DNA of 17,474 nt from Betaproteobacteria bacterium (GCA_021414185.1 JAIOOZ010000492.1:1-17474), one strand, 5' to 3'. Shown: positions 6,649 to 14,392, numbered from the stretch's first letter. A program made the numbers and translations. Notes: a model not told the origin generated them from the sequence alone.

Positions 6649-7781
6649 TTAAGTTGCTCGTAGAGCAACGAGAGAATACGGCTCGCCGTATCGGACTTTT
6701 CCTCGCCGCCGTCCTTGTTGAGCACGCTGACCTGGCTGATGGCGTCGGCGTCCTTGACGCGGATGCGGAATTGCTCGGTCGAATTCTTTTTGTCGCTCTT
6801 GCCGAACGGATTCAGCTTGGAGAAAAACCCTTTTTGCGCGCCTTTGTTGTCGGCGTCGGGATCGACGTAGCGCACGAAGTAGAGCCCTTTCGAGCGGTCA
6901 CGGTCTTCGACGGTGAAACCGACGCGGTCCAGCGCGAGGCCGATACGCCGCCACGCGCGGTCAAACTGGTCGTTCACCGACAGCATGCCGCCGCCCGCCT
7001 GCGCTTTAAGGAGAGTGGCGCGTGCTGGCCCCTGCGGTTTCGCCTGCGCGATCTCGGTCTTGGCGCGCTCCTGCTGCACGCCAAAGCGGCCCATAATCCG
7101 GCGCAGCATTTCGGCTTCGAGTTCGGGGTCCGGCGGACGCGGCTGCCAGCGTGTCTCCTTGGTGTCCGAACTGACGGAAACCTCTTCCATGCCGCGGTGG
7201 CTCACGTAGATCTCGGTGGTGCCGGTCTCGGTGCCGCGCTCCAGGCGCGTGCGGAATTTATCGCGCTCGGCGGTGGAAGAAATGCTGTCGAGCAGCTTGC
7301 CGAGAAAATTGCGCACGGTGCCGGCGTCGACCTTGGCGCGGCTTTCCGCAAAGTCGGTTTCCATCACTCCGGCTTCGGGATTGTCGACGCTGATGATGAA
7401 TCCGAGTTCCTGCCAGAATTCCTTGACTACGTTCCATACCGCGTCCGGGTCGCCCGTTACCACCAGCCAGCGCTGGTTGCCGCTGCGTTCGACGCGCGCG
7501 TTCGGTTGCGCCGGCAGCACCGCGGTCCTGGAAGGGTCGGGCGCCGCGCGTTTGTCCTTTTCATATTCGGACAGCAGCTTGCCTTCAGGCACCGCGTAGC
7601 GGTCGTCGGTGCCCGGCCGCGTCAGGTCCGGCGGCACCCGCAAGTCCGGCAATTTGGCTTTCGACGCCGATTTATATTCGACGGTATCGCTTTCGAGCTT
7701 GGGCAACATGCTGCACGAAGCGAGCAGCGCGGCGGCCGCGCACGCAGCGATCGCTGTTTTCCAGCGCGGGAATATCGTCAT
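6645..7781 (-). CDS. bamC: Outer membrane protein assembly lipoprotein BamC
   Basis: BamC (NlpB) is a lipoprotein subunit of the BAM complex, which inserts beta-barrel proteins into the outer membrane. The mature start is set by the lipobox L20-A21-S22-C23 after a hydrophobic segment. The unstructured N-terminal stretch that contacts BamD follows, with KLPDLRVPPDLTRP. Two helix-grip domains come next, the first around WNVVKEFWQELGFII, the second around RAWRRIGLALDRVGFTVEDRDRSKGLYFVRY. At 378 residues it is slightly longer than E. coli BamC (344). I chose the ATG at 7781 because GAGGAG lies 6 nt upstream; the frame is open further, to 7838, inside dapA. It begins 10 nt after the dapA stop, the classic dapA-bamC operon. 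The stop codon falls inside an inverted-repeat arm. Confidence 0.94.
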   Translation of the reverse strand: MTIFPRWKTAIAACAAAALLASCSMLPKLESDTVEYKSASKAKLPDLRVPPDLTRPGTDDRYAVPEGKLLSEYEKDKRAAPDPSRTAVLPAQPNARVERSGNQRWLVVTGDPDAVWNVVKEFWQELGFIISVDNPEAGVMETDFAESRAKVDAGTVRNFLGKLLDSISSTAERDKFRTRLERGTETGTTEIYVSHRGMEEVSVSSDTKETRWQPRPPDPELEAEMLRRIMGRFGVQQERAKTEIAQAKPQGPARATLLKAQAGGGMLSVNDQFDRAWRRIGLALDRVGFTVEDRDRSKGLYFVRYVDPDADNKGAQKGFFSKLNPFGKSDKKNSTEQFRIRVKDADAISQVSVLNKDGGEEKSDTASRILSLLYEQLK

Positions 7782-7791
7782 GGCCACTCCT

Positions 7792-8676
7792 CTATACATT
7801 GATGCCCGCCTGCACCATCGCCGCACGCACCTGTTCATGGCAACTTGCCGTGAGCGGCGTCAGCGGCAGGCGTATGCCAGGCTTGATCAGATTCATGCGG
7901 GCGACCGCCCATTTGACGGGGATCGGATTGGCTTCCACAAACAGGTGACGATGCAGCCCCATCAGCCGGTTGTTGAGTTCGCGCGCGCGCGCCGGGTCCG
8001 GCTGCAGCGCCGCCACGCACATCTCGTGCATCAGCCGCGGTGCCACGTTGGCGGTCACCGAAATCACGCCGCGCCCGCCCAGCAACATCAACGCCAGGCC
8101 GGTCGCGTCGTCACCGCTGTACACCGCGACATGCGGCGGCAACTGGCGCAGCAGGTCGGCGCCGCGCTCGAGGTTGGCCGTCGCATCCTTGAGACCGACG
8201 ATATTCGGCACTTCGGCCAGCCGCAGCATCGTGTCGTTCTGCAAATCGGCGACCGTGCGGCCGGGCACGTTGTAAACGATCTGCGGAATCTCGACCGCTT
8301 CTGCGATCGCCCGGAAATGCCGGTAAAGGCCCTCTTGCGTGGGCTTGTTGTAATACGGAACGACCGACAGGCTCGCGCCCGCGCCGGCTTTTTTGGCGTA
8401 AGCGGCAAGCTCGATGGCTTCGCGCGTCGAATTCGCCCCCGTGCCGGCGATGATGGGGATGCGCCCTTTGGCGTGCTCGACCGCTATCTGGATCAACTGA
8501 TGATGTTCGTCGAAATCGACCGTCGGCGATTCGCCGGTAGTGCCGACGACGACGATGCCATCGGTGCCTTCCGCTATGTGCCAGTCGATCAATTTGCGAA
8601 AAGCGTCGAAATCGAGACTGCCGTCGTCGTGCATCGGCGTAACGATTGCGACCATGCTGCCGGTAAGTTGTGCCAT
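7792..8676 (-). CDS. dapA: 4-hydroxy-tetrahydrodipicolinate synthase
   Basis: Condenses pyruvate with aspartate semialdehyde in the first committed step of lysine and meso-diaminopimelate synthesis. The protein has 294 residues, as usual for the family. Catalytic residues align two positions after those of E. coli: T46-T47 in GTTGES, Y109 in PYYNKP, Y135 in VYNVPGR, R140 and the Schiff-base K163 in GLKDATAN. The segment VFVEANPIPVKW-like (LFVEANPIPVKWA here) near the C-terminus is also typical. The start ATG has AGGA about 12 nt upstream, a weak site. I see no lysine riboswitch upstream. bamC follows after 10 nt. Confidence 0.97.
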   Translation of the reverse strand: MAQLTGSMVAIVTPMHDDGSLDFDAFRKLIDWHIAEGTDGIVVVGTTGESPTVDFDEHHQLIQIAVEHAKGRIPIIAGTGANSTREAIELAAYAKKAGAGASLSVVPYYNKPTQEGLYRHFRAIAEAVEIPQIVYNVPGRTVADLQNDTMLRLAEVPNIVGLKDATANLERGADLLRQLPPHVAVYSGDDATGLALMLLGGRGVISVTANVAPRLMHEMCVAALQPDPARARELNNRLMGLHRHLFVEANPIPVKWAVARMNLIKPGIRLPLTPLTASCHEQVRAAMVQAGINV

Positions 8677-8835
8677 CTTTCTGATTTTCCTGAAGATACT
8701 GCTGTAGCCCGCGTAAATTAACCGGGGATTCTACCGCATTAGCGCCATGCCCTGAACAACCTTCAGACTAACGCCGTTCCAGGTGGTTCCAGGCGATGCG
8801 CGGGAGGTGCCGGCGACGGCCGGTGAAATCGACGG
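8677..8835 (-). other. Leader region upstream of dapA, possible -10 box
   Basis: This 159-nt gap lies between the doubtful 62-codon gene and dapA. On the minus strand a TAGAAT box (8733-8728, 5/6 to TATAAT) is followed by about 45 nt to the dapA ATG. The best -35 at normal spacing is TTCAGG (8756-8751), a 3/6 match. No clear hairpin, riboswitch-like fold or repeat was seen. If 8836-9024 is not a gene, the noncoding gap extends to 9112. Confidence 0.3.
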
Positions 8836-9024
8836 CTAAGCCTGCTGGCACAGGTACAAGCGGGCGAGAAATGCCTCGACTTCGCTGGCGTTGAGGGCCG
8901 TTTTTTGCACGCGTGCCAGCGGCTCCGCCAGCAATAGAACCAGCGGATGCCAGTTGGCGCATAGCACTTCATCGGCATAAGACGGTGGTGCCTGCCGGTT
9001 GTCCTGTTCAGCGTTCATAGTCAT
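8836..9024 (-). CDS. Small hypothetical protein, 62 residues (doubtful)
   Basis: I do not recognise this protein. It lies on the same strand as both neighbours, between the methyltransferase and dapA. The composition is that of a plausible soluble, mostly helical protein: an N-terminal polar part (EQDNRQAPPSYADEV), then WHPLVLLLAEPLARVQ and SEVEAFLARLYLCQQA. Two Met codons (9024 and 9018) could start it; neither has a Shine-Dalgarno sequence. Without it there would be a gap of over 400 nt in an otherwise dense region, which favours a real gene. The lack of a ribosome binding site and of a known family argues against. Confidence 0.42.
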   Translation of the reverse strand: MTMNAEQDNRQAPPSYADEVLCANWHPLVLLLAEPLARVQKTALNASEVEAFLARLYLCQQA

Positions 9025-9112
9025 GGTCGTAGTCGGTTAAATCAGTCAGCCCCTACCAATTACGAACGCACAACCCGCCGAAAAGTTGCAGTGGAAGCAA
9101 AAAAATCCGGAT

Positions 9113-9661
9113 TCAGCGCCTGCCTGCGCCATTGAGCGCGCACATGCGCTGCAGCAGCGCCGGCCGCGGCGCCTCGACCGCGAGGTTTTCGTATGCGATC
9201 ACCTCCAGGCGCCCGTGCGCAACCTTCAGCAGCTCTCCCGGTTGCAGCAGAAAATCCGGGTTGCGCGGCCGCCCGTAGCGCTCGTTGCCGAGCGCGAACG
9301 TTTCGTAAATCAGCACGCCGCCGGGCGCCAATGCCGCGAGCAGGCTGGCAAACAGCGGCCGGTGCAGGTAATTGGTGACGACTACAGCGTCGAAATGTTC
9401 GTCTGCGTACGGCCATGCCGCGCCCTCGAGATCGGCCACCCGGGTATGGATGCCTGCGGCACCGGCCAGCCCGCCTAGCGCCTCCGCATCACGGTCGACC
9501 GCTTCAACCTGGTGACCAAGCCCGGCCAGATAGCGCGCATGCCGCCCACCGCCGCAGGCCACGTCGAGCACCCGGCCGCCAGCGGGAATGCGCGCGGCCC
9601 AGCGCTGCACCCACGCCGATGGCAGGTCGAAATCCTGCTGAACTCCGTCACGCATGACCAT
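9113..9661 (-). CDS. Class I SAM-dependent methyltransferase (TehB-like)
   Basis: A small cytoplasmic methyltransferase of about 182 residues. Motif I is RVLDVACGGGRHARYL (residues 30-45), motif II the acidic VEAVDRD, then FDAVVVTNYLHRPLF and LAPGGVLIYETFALGNERYG. The C-terminus ends in RPALLQRMCALNG. The fold and cofactor are clear; the substrate is not. Some TehB-like relatives act on tellurite, but nothing here supports that. Two ATGs, 9661 and 9655, are close together; both lack a Shine-Dalgarno sequence. A TTG at 9688 lies close to the expected transcription start and is less likely. The gene is divergent from the enolase-superfamily gene and is the first of the minus-strand run toward dapA. 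Confidence 0.88.
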   Translation of the reverse strand: MVMRDGVQQDFDLPSAWVQRWAARIPAGGRVLDVACGGGRHARYLAGLGHQVEAVDRDAEALGGLAGAAGIHTRVADLEGAAWPYADEHFDAVVVTNYLHRPLFASLLAALAPGGVLIYETFALGNERYGRPRNPDFLLQPGELLKVAHGRLEVIAYENLAVEAPRPALLQRMCALNGAGRR

Positions 9662-9673
9662 GGATGACCGTCG

Positions 9674-9702
9674 TTGGGACTGGTGCAAACCGCTATATTA
9701 TA
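9674..9702. promoter_or_regulatory. Overlapping divergent promoters
   Basis: On the plus strand TTGGGA (9674-9679, 4/6) is followed after 16 nt by TATTAT (9696-9701, 5/6). RNA would start near 9708, giving a 33-nt leader to the GTG at 9741. On the minus strand a perfect TATAAT lies at 9702-9697 and would start RNA near 9690, about 29 nt before the methyltransferase ATG at 9661. Its -35 is not recognisable. The two -10 boxes occupy nearly the same bases, so firing in one direction should hinder the other. Confidence 0.45.
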
Positions 9703-9740
9703 GGTACGGTTTTCTCTACTCATGCCGGAATGACGTTAAC

Positions 9741-10814
9741 GTGACCATAGCCTCCCTCACCCTGTATCGCCTGCGCGTGCCGTTGACGACCCCTTACAAA
9801 TTGTCATTCGGGCCCGTTCACGCATTCGATACGGTGCTGGTCGAGGCGCGCGATGCCGTTGGCCGCAGCGGCATCGGCGAAGCGACCTATCTCACCGGCT
9901 ACACCGATGAAACTATGGCAGGCGGTTGGGCGCTGGCGCAGCGCCTCGCCCGCGAATTCGCCGGACTGGCCGCGGCCGATATGCAAACGCGGCTCGCGTT
10001 GCATTACGATTCCGCGCCCTTCACCGCCACCGCATTCGGCACCGCACTTGAAATGCTGGCCGGCGATTCATTGCTGAACGTCGCACAGCGCACCGATGTG
10101 CCGGTGCTGGGTCTATTGCATGCGACCGAAACCGCCGCCATCGAAAGCGAAAGCGCTGCCTTGTTCGACGCCGGTTTTAAGACCCTCAAGGTCAAAGTCG
10201 GCTGGGATGCCATACGCGATGCCGCAATGGTCAAACGGGTGCAAAGCGCGCTCAACGGCCGCGGCAATATCCGGCTCGACGCCAACCAGGGTTACAGTCG
10301 CGATGACGCCTGCCGTTTCGCCGCGGCGCTCGACCCGCAAGGCATAGAGCTGTTCGAGCAACCGTGCGCTGCCGGCGACTGGGAGTCCGCCTGCGCCGTT
10401 GCGCGCGTGGCAACCGTACCGATGATGCTCGACGAATCGATTTACGGACTCGACGACATACGCCGCGCCGCCGAACTCAAGGCCGCGCGCTATATCAAGG
10501 TGAAGTTGATGAAGCTCGGCGGACTCGCGCGGCTCGCCGCTGCCATAGATACCATACGCGACTACGGCATGGAACCGGTGCTCGGCAACGGCGTCGCCTG
10601 CGAAATCGGCTGCTGGATGGAGGCCTGCGTTGCACGCGGCCGCATCCGCAACGCCGGCGAAATGAACGGCTACCTCAAACCGACTGCGCCCTTGCTCGCG
10701 AACCCGCTCAAATTCGAACGCGGCGCGATCGTGCTGGAACCCGGCTATCGCCCCAGACTCGACGTTGACGCACTGGCCCGCTGCACGCTGGAGCGGCAAA
10801 CTTTCGGCGCGTAA
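9741..10814 (+). CDS. Enolase-superfamily enzyme, muconate cycloisomerase/dipeptide epimerase subgroup
   Basis: A Mg2+-dependent enzyme that removes a proton next to a carboxylate. With GTG at 9741 it has 357 residues, normal for the group. Catalytic residues are all visible: K150-x-K152 in LKVKVGWD, metal ligands D180 (LDANQGY), E206 (LFEQPC) and D231 (MLDES), and K255 in the stretch IKVKLMKLGG. This KxK...K pattern defines the muconate lactonizing subgroup rather than mandelate racemase. The C-terminal Asp-x-Asp of Ala-Glu epimerases is not seen near NGYLKPTAPLL, so the substrate is open. ATGs at 9654 and 9660 in the same frame are less likely starts because the promoter lies after them and homology begins at VTIASLTLYRLRVPL. 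It lies 50 nt before the dioxygenase gene. Confidence 0.87.
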   Translation: MTIASLTLYRLRVPLTTPYKLSFGPVHAFDTVLVEARDAVGRSGIGEATYLTGYTDETMAGGWALAQRLAREFAGLAAADMQTRLALHYDSAPFTATAFGTALEMLAGDSLLNVAQRTDVPVLGLLHATETAAIESESAALFDAGFKTLKVKVGWDAIRDAAMVKRVQSALNGRGNIRLDANQGYSRDDACRFAAALDPQGIELFEQPCAAGDWESACAVARVATVPMMLDESIYGLDDIRRAAELKAARYIKVKLMKLGGLARLAAAIDTIRDYGMEPVLGNGVACEIGCWMEACVARGRIRNAGEMNGYLKPTAPLLANPLKFERGAIVLEPGYRPRLDVDALARCTLERQTFGA

Positions 10815-10864
10815 CGCGGCGCACGAATTCTGCTAGCATTGCACATCGTTTGAGGAGAGCCCGC

Positions 10865-11773
10865 ATGCCGGACACCGCAAGCAACACTTCGACCCAGCGC
10901 AGCGGCGGCCATGCCGTCGAAGTCCATCCGCTGACAGCTGCAGTCGGCGCGGAAATCCGCGGCGTCGATTTGACGCAAGTGAGCGACGCGCAGTTTGCTG
11001 AAATCGAAAGCGCGTGGATACGCCATTCGGCGCTGTTGTTCCGCGGCCAGCAACTCGATCACGGTGCGTTGCTCGCGTTCAGCCGGCGCTTCGGCGAGCT
11101 AGATCCGCCGCCGGTCAACGAAAACGGCAAGAAATTCGTCGAAGGTTATCCCGATATCTACGTCGTCTCCAACATCATAGGCGCGGACGGCACGCCCATC
11201 GGCAGCCTCGGCGCGGGCGAAGCCGTATGGCACACCGATATGTCGTACCTGCCGGAGCCGCCCGATGCGTCGCTGCTCTACTCGGTCGAGATTCCACCGG
11301 CGGGCGGCGATACCTGGCTGTGCGGCATGATCGCGGCCTGCGCTTCTTTGCCGCAGGCGCTGCGCAAGACGGTAGCAGGACGCAGCATCAAGCACGACGG
11401 CACTTACAACTCCGGCGGCTATTTGCGCGCGGGCCTCAAGGATTCCGACGATCCGGTGCATTCGGTCGGCACGCCGCATCCCATCATCTGCATCCATCCA
11501 CCGAGCGGCAAGCACACGCTGTATCTCGGACGCCGCCGCAATGCCTGGGTGGTCGGCCTGCCGCGCGACGAATCCGAAGCTTTGCTCGATGAATTGTGGG
11601 CGCATGCGGCGCAGCCCGAACATGCGTTCGCGCACAGTTGGCGCGTCGGCGACGTACTGATGTGGGACAACCGCACCACCATGCACCGGCGCGATCCGTT
11701 CGATTCGGCAGCGCGGCGCCTGATGTACCGCACCCAGATCAAGGGCAAGCTGAAACCGCAGCGCGCGCCCTAG
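10865..11773 (+). CDS. TauD/TfdA-family Fe(II)/2-oxoglutarate dioxygenase
   Basis: An oxygenase of 302 residues that couples 2-oxoglutarate decarboxylation to substrate hydroxylation. In known members this releases sulfite (taurine) or breaks an aryl ether (2,4-D). The family N-terminus VHPLTAAVGAEIRGVDL is present. Iron ligands are H123 and D125 in WHTDMSY and H274 in WDNRTTMHRRDPF. R285 and R289 follow the distal His by 11 and 15 residues, the spacing of the 2-oxoglutarate- and substrate-binding arginines of TauD as I recall it. The start has an excellent GAGGAG at 10852-10857, 7 nt before the ATG. A weak -10 (TAGCAT, 10834-10839) lies just upstream, so it may have its own promoter as well as being cotranscribed with the preceding gene. 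The substrate cannot be read from sequence. Confidence 0.9.
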   Translation: MPDTASNTSTQRSGGHAVEVHPLTAAVGAEIRGVDLTQVSDAQFAEIESAWIRHSALLFRGQQLDHGALLAFSRRFGELDPPPVNENGKKFVEGYPDIYVVSNIIGADGTPIGSLGAGEAVWHTDMSYLPEPPDASLLYSVEIPPAGGDTWLCGMIAACASLPQALRKTVAGRSIKHDGTYNSGGYLRAGLKDSDDPVHSVGTPHPIICIHPPSGKHTLYLGRRRNAWVVGLPRDESEALLDELWAHAAQPEHAFAHSWRVGDVLMWDNRTTMHRRDPFDSAARRLMYRTQIKGKLKPQRAP

Positions 11774-11778
11774 GTTAT

Positions 11779-11797
11779 CCGGCGCGCCGGGCGCCGG
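11779..11797. terminator. Weak GC hairpin between convergent genes
   Basis: CCGGCG (11779-11784) pairs with CGCCGG (11792-11797) around a 7-nt loop, in the 33-nt gap between the dioxygenase stop and the end of the homospermidine synthase gene. There is no T-run. Position suggests a termination role; the sequence alone is weak evidence. Confidence 0.25.
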
Positions 11798-11806
11798 CGA
11801 TAGCGT

Positions 11807-13225
11807 TCAGACCACCCTGAAATTCTTGAACTGCCACGGGTCGCCCTGATCCACATCCTCGGGAAATAACTTGCCACGGTCGTTGAGCGGCGACCAGTCG
11901 GTATAGGTGCCGACAACGTTGCCGAGATAGGGATTGGCGATTTCGAGCACGCGCTGAAAATCCAGATCGTCCGGGTCGCACACGCCGCGCAGCGGATTTT
12001 CCATTGCCCAGATCACACCAGCCATCACGCCGGCGGCGACCTGCAGGCTGGTCGCGTTGTTGAAGGGTGCCAGTTTGCGCGCTTCGTGTATCGACAGCCG
12101 CGAGCCATACCAATACGCACCCTTGGCGTGACCCATGAGCAATGCGCCCAATTCATCGGTACCGTCGAAAATCTCGTCCATCAATATGCGTTTGTTCTCG
12201 GGCAGCGCCCAGTTCTTGCCCGCGTACTCGTGCAACGACAATATCGTGTTGTCGCAGGGATGGTAAGCGTAGTGGCAGGTCGGGCGATAAACGACTTTCT
12301 TGCCCGCACGCACCGTGTAGTAATCCGAAATCGAAATTGCTTCGCCGTGCGTGATGAGAAAGCCGTGGAAATTGCCTTCCGCCGGCGTCCACGTGCGCAC
12401 GCGCACCGAGGCGCCGGGACGCGTGAGATAAATTGCCGCCTTGCCGCCGAACTTGTGTTGCTTGGCGTCGCGCGGGAAATGTTTTTCGTGCGATCCCCAG
12501 CCAAGCTCGCACGGCTGCGAACCTTCGCCGACAAAACCGTCGACCGACCAGGTGTTGACGAACTCAAGACGGCGCTTGCCCGGATTCGCAACTTGCGTGT
12601 CGCGCTCCGAGCAATGAATGACTTTGACGCCGAGTTCCATCGCGAGCCGCGCCCAGTCCGCCTTCGATTCAGGCTTGGCGGCGCGCTTGCGGATGTCGCG
12701 TGAGAGGTTGATCAGACCCTGCTTGACCCAGTGCGAAATCAGACCGGGATTGGCGCCATGCGTCGGAATCACGGTCGGTCCGCCGTTCGGGAACTTGGTG
12801 CGAAACTTCATGACTTCTTCGCGCAGCCCGTAATTGGAACGGCGCGACGCCGACACCTTGGTGTCGGTATAACCGCCGAGCCACGGCTCGATGCAGGTGT
12901 CGAGATACATCACGCCGCGTTTGTAGCAAAACTCTATAAGCGCGACGCTCGACACCTCGACCGACAGATTGAGCAGGAAATCGCCCTTGTTGACCAGCGG
13001 CTCCAGCACGGCGCGGTAGTTTTCGCGCGTGAGCGGCCTGACCGTGAATTTGACGCCGAAATGTTTGGCTTCCTCGACGCCGCGCGTGTCCCCGGTCACG
13101 ATACGGATGCGCTCCAGCGGCATGTCGATGTGGCGCAGCAGCAGCGGCAAAGTGCCCTGGCCGACGGAACCGAAGCCGACAACGATCAACCGGCCCTGAA
13201 ATTTGACGTGTTTTTTCTCGTTCAT
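11807..13225 (-). CDS. hss: Homospermidine synthase
   Basis: Makes the polyamine sym-homospermidine from putrescine, or from putrescine plus spermidine, with NAD+ as a catalytic cofactor. The protein has 472 residues, near the length of known bacterial enzymes. The Rossmann motif is G17-F-G19-S-V-G22 in IVVGFGSVGQG, related to saccharopine dehydrogenase. Other conserved stretches are DTCIEPWLGGY, PTHGANPGLISHWVKQGL, HCSERDTQ, TWSVDGFVGEGSQP and the long HGEAISISDYYTV segment. The start ATG has GGGAAG about 6 nt upstream. On the minus strand a TAAAAT box (13288-13283) may be its -10, with a poor -35. It stands alone, with the quinone oxidoreductase gene 100 nt upstream on the same strand. Polyamine genes such as ornithine decarboxylase are not in the window. 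Confidence 0.93.
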   Translation of the reverse strand: MNEKKHVKFQGRLIVVGFGSVGQGTLPLLLRHIDMPLERIRIVTGDTRGVEEAKHFGVKFTVRPLTRENYRAVLEPLVNKGDFLLNLSVEVSSVALIEFCYKRGVMYLDTCIEPWLGGYTDTKVSASRRSNYGLREEVMKFRTKFPNGGPTVIPTHGANPGLISHWVKQGLINLSRDIRKRAAKPESKADWARLAMELGVKVIHCSERDTQVANPGKRRLEFVNTWSVDGFVGEGSQPCELGWGSHEKHFPRDAKQHKFGGKAAIYLTRPGASVRVRTWTPAEGNFHGFLITHGEAISISDYYTVRAGKKVVYRPTCHYAYHPCDNTILSLHEYAGKNWALPENKRILMDEIFDGTDELGALLMGHAKGAYWYGSRLSIHEARKLAPFNNATSLQVAAGVMAGVIWAMENPLRGVCDPDDLDFQRVLEIANPYLGNVVGTYTDWSPLNDRGKLFPEDVDQGDPWQFKNFRVV

Positions 13226-13325
13226 TTCGCGCTTCCCGACAACACCGTAAAACAGTTCCGGATTTTCGCTGCGGAGTTTAGCATTTTACATTCCACCGCG
13301 TTAAACAAACCTCCGCCCCCGACGA

Positions 13326-14312
13326 CTAAATCTTCAGCAGCAGCTTGCCTTTGGTATTGCGGCCTTCGAGATAGCGGTGCGCATCCGCCGCCTGCGCCAG
13401 CGGAAACTCGCGATCGATCTCGACTTTGAGCCGGCCAGCCGCGTGATGCGCAAACAAGTCGGCAACGCGACCGCGCAACTCTTCGGCGCTGGCAATGTAG
13501 TCGGCAAGATGCGGACGCGTGAAAAATACCGAACCCGCCTCGGCCAGTTCGAGCGGCTCGACGGCAGTGACAAGCCCGGACGCGCCGCCATAGTTGATGC
13601 ACAGGCCGCGTTTTTTCAGGCTGCGGATGCTTTTGTGTATGGTGTCCTTGCCCACCGCGTCGTAGACGACATCGACGCCCTGCCCGCCGGTGATCTGCAT
13701 CACCGCTTCGCGAAAATCGGTGTCACGGTAAAGAATCACGTGGTCGGCGCCACGCGCCTTCGCAATGGCCGCTTTTTCCGGACTGCCCGCTGTCGCCAGC
13801 ACCGTCGCGCCGCGCAACTTTGCCAATTGCGTAAGCAACTGGCCGACGCCGCCCGCGGCCGCGTGCACGAGACAGCTTTTGCCCGCAGCCAGCGGAAAGG
13901 CGGAATGCGACAGATAGTGCGCCGTGCATCCCTGCAGCATCAGCGCGGTCGCGATATCCAGCGGCACTGCGTCCGGCACTTTCACCAGCCGTTTGGCGGG
14001 CACCGCCGCATACTCCGCATAGCTGCCGCGCACTATGCAGTAAGCGACGCGCTCGCCGACCGCAAAATCGGTCACGCCCGCGCCCAGTTCTGCCACGGTG
14101 CCGCCGCCTTCCATGCCCAGCGTCATCGGCAGCGGCGTCTGATAGGTCTGCGACCGCGCGTACTGGCCGCTACGCATGTAGACGTCGATGAAATTGATGC
14201 CGGCATAAGCGAGCTTGACGAGCACCTCGCCCGCGGCAGGACCCGGTTGCGGCATGTCCATGGTCTTTAATTGCTCAGGCCCGCCGAAAGCGGGAATCGA
14301 AATTGTCTGCAT
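13326..14312 (-). CDS. qor: NADPH:quinone oxidoreductase, zinc-independent MDR family
   Basis: A cytosolic reductase of 328 residues, almost the length of E. coli QorA (327). The N-terminal GroES-like domain contains AYAGINFIDVYMRSGQY, the quinone reductase signature, and lacks the zinc-binding cysteines of alcohol dehydrogenases. The nucleotide-binding motif AAAGGVGQ is at residues 151-158, followed by GATVLATAGSPEKA. GRNTKGKLLLKI closes the protein. The ATG at 14312 has AAGGA 8 nt upstream. It is divergent from the aldehyde dehydrogenase gene across 132 nt. It could reduce quinones or other enones; the in vivo substrate is unknown. Confidence 0.92.
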   Translation of the reverse strand: MQTISIPAFGGPEQLKTMDMPQPGPAAGEVLVKLAYAGINFIDVYMRSGQYARSQTYQTPLPMTLGMEGGGTVAELGAGVTDFAVGERVAYCIVRGSYAEYAAVPAKRLVKVPDAVPLDIATALMLQGCTAHYLSHSAFPLAAGKSCLVHAAAGGVGQLLTQLAKLRGATVLATAGSPEKAAIAKARGADHVILYRDTDFREAVMQITGGQGVDVVYDAVGKDTIHKSIRSLKKRGLCINYGGASGLVTAVEPLELAEAGSVFFTRPHLADYIASAEELRGRVADLFAHHAAGRLKVEIDREFPLAQAADAHRYLEGRNTKGKLLLKI

Positions 14313-14360
14313 GTTTTTTTCCTTCGTGCGTTCTGCGGCAAGTTTACGTCACGCGGGCGG

Positions 14361-14392
14361 GCACTGCGCAGTACGCTATCATTTGCACTGCG
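14361..14392. promoter_or_regulatory. Possible operator in divergent qor/aldehyde dehydrogenase region
   Basis: The direct repeat GCACTGCG occurs at 14361-14368 and 14385-14392, 24 nt apart start to start. The first copy overlaps a perfect 10-bp palindrome, ACTGCGCAGT (14363-14372). A TATCAT box (14377-14382) lies between the copies and could be a -10 for the plus-strand genes, though no good -35 is seen. The arrangement is that of a regulator site, but no regulator gene is in the window. Confidence 0.3.

Noticed and set aside
6552..6660. Insertion sequence or complete MITE at the inverted repeat
   Set aside because: There is no transposase and no target-site duplication next to the arms; kept only as an inverted repeat of unknown origin.
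6654..7802. Long plus-strand open frame (382 codons) opposite bamC
   Set aside because: It is antisense to a clear bamC with lipobox and ribosome binding site; composition is that of a high-GC shadow frame.
7609..8721. Long plus-strand open frame (370 codons) opposite dapA
   Set aside because: It is antisense to dapA, which has every catalytic residue; the frame is rich in Arg/His as expected for a shadow.
8677..8835. Lysine riboswitch before dapA
   Set aside because: The gap is short, no multi-helix pattern or conserved core could be seen, and betaproteobacterial dapA genes are not known to me to carry one.
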